Of a stretch of DNA of 56,883 nucleotides, positions 53,166 through 56,883 are shown piece by piece. Source of the DNA: Sphaerisporangium corydalis (lineage in GTDB: Bacteria; Actinomycetota; Actinomycetes; Streptosporangiales; Streptosporangiaceae); NCBI RefSeq assembly GCF_025506355.1, contig NZ_JANZYP010000069.1, forward strand, positions 1 through 56,883. Direction: 5' to 3'. A program made the translations under genes and the position numbers. Within the stretch, counting starts at the first letter, position 1; each line of letters begins with the position of its first letter. The notes beneath the pieces were generated by a model. The model did not search any database. It was not told the origin of the DNA and saw only the letters and a list, made by a program, of their open reading frames with translations.

Positions 53166-55025
53166 TCAGCGCGGTGACGGTGAGCCTTCGGGCTGCCGCG
53201 CGGCGGTCGTCTGGGGCGGTGCCGGTGACGGGGTGGCCTGGGGCTGCGGCCCGAAGGCGGTCAGGAACCGGTCACGGAACGAGTTCATCGGCCAGACCGG
53301 CGACTTCGGGCCGGGCTTCAGGCCGTCCTGCCACCCCCACCCGGAGATCCGGTCCAGCACGGCCTTGTCGCGGGCGACGATCGTGATCGGCACCTCCCGG
53401 ACGGCGCCCGCGCCGGTGACGAGCTGGGCGGGCTGGTGGTCGCCGAGGAAGACGAGCACCAGGTTGTCGTCCCCGTAGGTCTCCACATAGGAGATCAGGC
53501 TGTTCAGCGAGTACTCGATGGAGCGCCGATATTCGGTGCGCACCCGCCGGAAGTCGCTCCACACGGCGTCCGGCTGGTTGCCGGTCGCGGGCATCGGGCC
53601 GAAGACCGAACCGTCGCCGACGTTCTTCCAGTCGATCATCTGAGGGATCGGCGCCCAGGGCGCGTGGCTGGAGACAAGGGGGATCTCCGCCATCACCGGC
53701 GCACGATCCTTCTTGTCGCGTTCGGAGCGCTGGAAGGACGACAGGGTGAACTGGTCGGGCATCGTGCCCCAGTTGAAGCGCGGACCGTGGTACCCAAGGT
53801 CCTTGGCCGCGTAGATCTGGTCATAGCCGTAGAACTTGCCCTCAGGCCACTCGCGGGTCACGCCCGGCATGATGCCTACGGTCCGCCAGTTCGCCCGCCG
53901 GAAGGCGTCGTTGAGGGTCAGGCGCTTGCTCGCCACCAGGTCGTTGTAGCGCTGCTGGTTGTCGATCCACACGCCGGAGAGCAGCGTGGAGTGGGCCAGC
54001 CAGCTACCGCCGCCCGCCGTCGGAGAGGTGAGGAAGGCGCTCCTGGACGCGAACCCGGCCGCGCGCAGCCGGGCGGTCCCGGCGTCGAGCACCGCGTCGA
54101 CCTGCGGCGCGAACTCCGGGTCCTCGATCGCGTCGCGCCCGTAGCTCTCGACGAACGCGAGGACGACGTCCTTGCCGCGCAACCCGGTCAGCAGGTCCTG
54201 GCCCGGGGTGTCGCGGAAGGCGTCGACGGCGACCTCCGCGGCGAACGCCTTCTGGTCCTGCAGGCTCGCGCGCACCTGCTGGAGCAGGCGGTCGTACGCG
54301 AGGGCGGCGACCGGTGTACCCGGGACGATCTGCGCGCCGAACGCGGCGCAGCCCACCCAGACGACCTGGAGCACCACGACGGCGGCGGTCGCCGGGGTAC
54401 GGTGCCGGACCACGAGGCGGGACAGGCGCATGATCGACAGTGTCATGAGGACGAGCACGGCGATCGCCAGCAGCCCGACCCCGACAACGGTGCCGATCGC
54501 GCCGACCCGGCCGATGGACGTGGTGAGGAACTCCACGCCGGCCCCGAGGAAGGTCCAGTCGATCAGCGGGTCGAACGGCCGGTCGAGGACCTCGTAGAAG
54601 CCCATGTCGGTGAGCTTCACGATGGCCAGCAGCCCGAGGACCACGCCGACGGGCACCGCCACCCAGCGCCGCGCCCACGCCGGCAGGACGAGCACGAGTG
54701 CGGCGCCGAGCATGGCCTCCAGCGGGACGCGGACGAACGCGCCGGGGGTCAGGTGGCTGAGGTTGTTCGGTGCGATGAGGGCGAACAGCACGAACAGGCA
54801 CGCCAGCACGGTGACCACCCGCCCCGCGACCCGCCGTCCCGTCCGAACGCCAACGGCCGGTTCCCCCTCGTCACCTGGGGTGGCGTCATCCGGCAGAGGC
54901 TCCCGGGTGTCGTCCGGCAGGGGCTCCCGGGTGTCGTCCACCGCCGGGTCGCCCGCCGGTAGGTCGCTCTCCGCCGCCACTCGTCGTTCAGGTGACGGCC
55001 GGCCAGAGCGTGTGGAGAACGACAA
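53166..55025 (-). CDS. membrane sulfatase/phosphoglycerol-transferase-like protein
   Basis: A 619-residue LtaS/MdoB-like protein. Cytoplasmic acidic N-terminus with an exact 8-residue duplication (DDTREPLP twice), about five membrane segments (residues 65-230), then an extracytoplasmic alkaline-phosphatase-fold sulfatase domain (DVVLAFVESYGRDA, the Thr/Ser-rich TSPTAGGGSWLAHSTLLSGV nucleophile region, VFLGDHQPAQ metal site). It may transfer phosphoglycerol or similar groups to surface polymers. The only near start is TTG at 55025, 9 bases after AAAGG. Confidence 0.85.
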   Translation of the reverse strand: MSFSTRSGRPSPERRVAAESDLPAGDPAVDDTREPLPDDTREPLPDDATPGDEGEPAVGVRTGRRVAGRVVTVLACLFVLFALIAPNNLSHLTPGAFVRVPLEAMLGAALVLVLPAWARRWVAVPVGVVLGLLAIVKLTDMGFYEVLDRPFDPLIDWTFLGAGVEFLTTSIGRVGAIGTVVGVGLLAIAVLVLMTLSIMRLSRLVVRHRTPATAAVVVLQVVWVGCAAFGAQIVPGTPVAALAYDRLLQQVRASLQDQKAFAAEVAVDAFRDTPGQDLLTGLRGKDVVLAFVESYGRDAIEDPEFAPQVDAVLDAGTARLRAAGFASRSAFLTSPTAGGGSWLAHSTLLSGVWIDNQQRYNDLVASKRLTLNDAFRRANWRTVGIMPGVTREWPEGKFYGYDQIYAAKDLGYHGPRFNWGTMPDQFTLSSFQRSERDKKDRAPVMAEIPLVSSHAPWAPIPQMIDWKNVGDGSVFGPMPATGNQPDAVWSDFRRVRTEYRRSIEYSLNSLISYVETYGDDNLVLVFLGDHQPAQLVTGAGAVREVPITIVARDKAVLDRISGWGWQDGLKPGPKSPVWPMNSFRDRFLTAFGPQPQATPSPAPPQTTAARQPEGSPSPR

Positions 55026-55332
55026 ACCAAGAGCCTTTCCGCGAAGCCTGCATGATGCGGGTCACCGTCGCGTACGCCGGAACGCGCCGCGCGGACGGGG
55101 GTCGTCGGCGGCACCTACCCTCTCTACGGTCGGTGGCCGCCGCCGGTTCAGGCCCGCTGCACTGTGCTCAGCACGTCAACGGCCTAACACCTTATTTTTG
55201 AATCGGTCTCATCGCCCGGACCGGCCGCAGCCGTCCCACGACAAAACCTCATCCAGTCCATACTGAAGACCAGATCTCCTTCGGTCGAACACGATAGCAA
55301 CCCGGCACCTCTCGGCGAGGGAAGGGACCGAG

Positions 55333-55935
55333 ATGCGGAGCGACGGTGGAAGCGGGCTCGACCAGGCCACGGCGTGGTCGTGGACCGACCCGGACACGCT
55401 GGCGGCCAACGCCGCGGGCGCCGTGACACCGGCGCAGCGGGCGCTGATCATCGGCCCGCGGATACGACCGCCCTACCTGGCGTGGACGCTGCTGGTCGCC
55501 CTGGCGCTCATGGAGGCAGGGGCCGGGGTGCACGGCTCCACCACCAACACCGGGATCAACCCCGAGGGCGGGGTGGCCGGGGGCGTGGAGGAGATGCTCT
55601 TCATCATGATCGTGTTGGGCTGGCAGGTCCTGGTCATGGCGCTGGTCAGCGGCGTACCACGCTGGGGGGACCGGTTCGCGCGCCGCCGGGCGATCGTGGC
55701 CGTGGAAAGTGGCCGCGTCACGAGCGCCGCCGGCCGGGTGGTCGCCGTCCCAGGCGGCAAGGCACGGGCGATCGTGGGAACGACCCTGATCCCGCTACCA
55801 ACGGGCTCCCCGGAACTTCCACCACCAGGGACCTATCAGCTCTACTGGCTGGAACCCACGCCCGGCGGCCCAGGCCCCCTCCTCCTATCCGCCCACCCCC
55901 AAGACATCACCACCTCAGACCACCCACCCACGTAA
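55333..55935 (+). CDS. small membrane protein, unknown function
   Basis: A 200-residue protein with two membrane segments (YLAWTLLVALALMEAGAGV and MLFIMIVLGWQVLVMALVSG) separated by a Gly/Asn-rich loop, and a C-terminal soluble part (ARAIVGTTLIPLPTGSP, GTYQLYWLEPTPGGPGP). No family recognised. GGGAAGGGACC precedes the ATG. Its 3' end runs straight into repeat B7. Confidence 0.7.
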   Translation: MRSDGGSGLDQATAWSWTDPDTLAANAAGAVTPAQRALIIGPRIRPPYLAWTLLVALALMEAGAGVHGSTTNTGINPEGGVAGGVEEMLFIMIVLGWQVLVMALVSGVPRWGDRFARRRAIVAVESGRVTSAAGRVVAVPGGKARAIVGTTLIPLPTGSPELPPPGTYQLYWLEPTPGGPGPLLLSAHPQDITTSDHPPT

Positions 55936-55936
55936 C

Positions 55937-56090
55937 CAAAGGTCCTCGCCTCCGGCTCGGGCAGTTCTTTGGGCCTATCGGCTCGCTTTGCCCAGCTTGG
56001 TCAACCCGGCTCGGATTCCTCCCGGCCGTGTTCCTCACAAAGGTCCTCGCCTTCGGCTCGGGCAGTGTTTCCAAGGGCCTACCGGCCCCT
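55937..56090 (+). repeat. family B copies B7 and B8
   Basis: B7: AAAGGTCCTCGCCTCCGGCT, CGGGCAGTTCTTTGGGCCTA (55937-55982), starting at the stop of the membrane-protein gene. B8: AAGGTCCTCGCCTTCGGCTC, GGGCAGTGTTTCCAAGGGCC (56039-56090). The gap 55936-56408 holds repeats only. Confidence 0.88.
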
Positions 56091-56162
56091 TTCGACCCCG
56101 GACCCAACAGCGCTCAACCCGGCCTCGGGTAGCAGGCACTGAGGTGTTCGCAACGTTTCTTC

Positions 56163-56252
56163 GGTCAGCCACCGTAGTTCGGCGCCGGATTCTCTGTGCC
56201 ACTTCCCACCGCATCGGCGCCGCGCAAGAAACCTCCAGCGATGGCGAAACAG
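56163..56252 (-). repeat. family C copy C6 (inverted)
   Basis: CAGCCACCGTAGTTCGGCGC, CACTTCCCACCGCATCGGCG, CTCCAGCGATGGCGAAAC: close match to C5 at 51621. Confidence 0.85.
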
Positions 56253-56269
56253 GAGGCCTTACGCGGGAG

Positions 56270-56390
56270 CGAAGGTCGGGGAGCGAGGGGGGGGCGAAAG
56301 GATCGGGGCGCGATGGGGCGGGGCGAATGGATCGGGGAGCGAGGGGCCGGGAGCACGATGGGGCGAGGTACAGGGTTGAGGGCGAGCAGA
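56270..56390. repeat. purine-rich low-complexity tract
   Basis: G/A-rich stretch with loose repeats of GATGGGGCGGGGCGAATG and GATCGGGGAGCGAGGGG, including a run of seven or more G. It adjoins C6 and ends just before the flavin reductase stop. Confidence 0.6.
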
Positions 56391-56408
56391 GTGGGACGAA
56401 CGGCGTCG

Positions 56409-56883
56409 TCAGGTGGCGGGGCGGTAGCGGGAGCGGAGGCGGGTGAGGGGTGGGAGGGTGGGGTCCACGTAGTCGACGGCGAGGACCTGGGCGAGGAACA
56501 AGGTGTGGTCGCCCGCCGGGATCACCCGGGCCGTCTCGGCCTCCAGAGCCGCCACGCCACCGTCCAGGACGAACGCCTCGGTGAGTGCACCACGGTGATG
56601 CGGCGTACCAGCGACGAGGAGACGGGCGCTCGGCCGACCCGGGCTGGCGAACCGGCTGGCGACGACGGCCTGGCCGCCGGACAGGAGGCTCGCCGCCCAC
56701 CGGTCCTGGCGGAGCAGCACCTCGCAGAGATACCCGGAGGAGATCAAGCTGAGCAGCACCATAGGCGGGTCGGCCGACAACGACGAGAACGTGGTGACCG
56801 TGGTGCCGATGTCATCCCGCCCATCCCGGACCGTGACCACGGTCACCCCCGCGACAAGCTGCCCCATTGCCTCCACGAACTCG
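56409..56883 (-). CDS. flavin reductase-like protein, 5' end cut by window
   Basis: Split-barrel flavin reductase/FMN-binding domain: EAMGQLVAGVTVVTVRDGRD, DIGTTVTTFSSLSADPPMVL, AASLLSGGQAVVASRF, PAGDHTLFLAQVLAVDY. Frame continues through the last base (…E-F-V-E-A-M), so the true start lies outside. Such proteins supply reduced FMN or act as hydroxylase partners. 158 codons are visible, nearly the full family length. Confidence 0.85.
   Translation of the reverse strand, partial: EFVEAMGQLVAGVTVVTVRDGRDDIGTTVTTFSSLSADPPMVLLSLISSGYLCEVLLRQDRWAASLLSGGQAVVASRFASPGRPSARLLVAGTPHHRGALTEAFVLDGGVAALEAETARVIPAGDHTLFLAQVLAVDYVDPTLPPLTRLRSRYRPAT

Overview
The window is high-GC DNA (about 70 percent G+C in most genes) with GTG/TTG starts, purine-rich ribosome binding sites, leaderless or overlapping genes and many actinobacterial families (DUF397, WhiJ-like HTH/DUF5753, GlgE pathway, subtilisin-inhibitor-like protein, serine/threonine kinases). 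It looks like a chromosomal segment of a filamentous actinomycete, most likely of the Streptosporangiales type; I cannot name the genus from sequence alone.

Layout. 1-2.9 kb: MBL hydrolase, tRNA thiolase mnmA and a DUF695 protein. 3-11.5 kb: an accessory island lying between mnmA and the cysteine desulfurase that normally accompanies it. It holds a MerR regulator divergent from a second, altered ribosomal protein L11, an ABM-fold protein, a lower-GC AAA ATPase, an orphan DUF433 antitoxin-like protein, three DUF397 proteins, a WhiJ-like regulator and an anti-sigma-like ATPase, and it is peppered with nine copies of a short hairpin repeat (family A). 11.5-19 kb: iscS-like desulfurase, TetR/MFS pair, SDR with a striking palindromic operator, a three-repeat secreted protein whose ribosome binding site is locked in a hairpin, and etfB-etfA. 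19-25 kb: three tandem membrane-anchored Ser/Thr kinases. 25-29.6 kb: a tightly overlapping five-gene operon (coiled-coil protein, PP-loop enzyme, M55 D-aminopeptidase, Tat-exported flavin amine oxidase, YbaK-like deacylase) of unknown purpose.

29.8-48.7 kb: enoyl-CoA hydratase, then a glycogen/trehalose/maltose-1-phosphate cluster: GT4, debranching enzyme and glucan phosphorylase on one strand, and glgE-treS-mak, four small type-VII-like genes, glgB and sppA on the other. TreS makes maltose from trehalose, Mak phosphorylates it, GlgE extends alpha-1,4-glucan with it and GlgB branches the product; phosphorylase and debrancher degrade it.

48.7-56.9 kb: an accessory tail rich in two further interspersed repeats (families B and C) between small genes: an SSI-type protease inhibitor, cupin/MarR pair, AhpD-like/Rrf2 pair, a membrane phosphoglycerol-transferase-like sulfatase, a small membrane protein and a flavin reductase cut by the window end. 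No rRNA, tRNA, CRISPR array, transposase or integrase was recognised.
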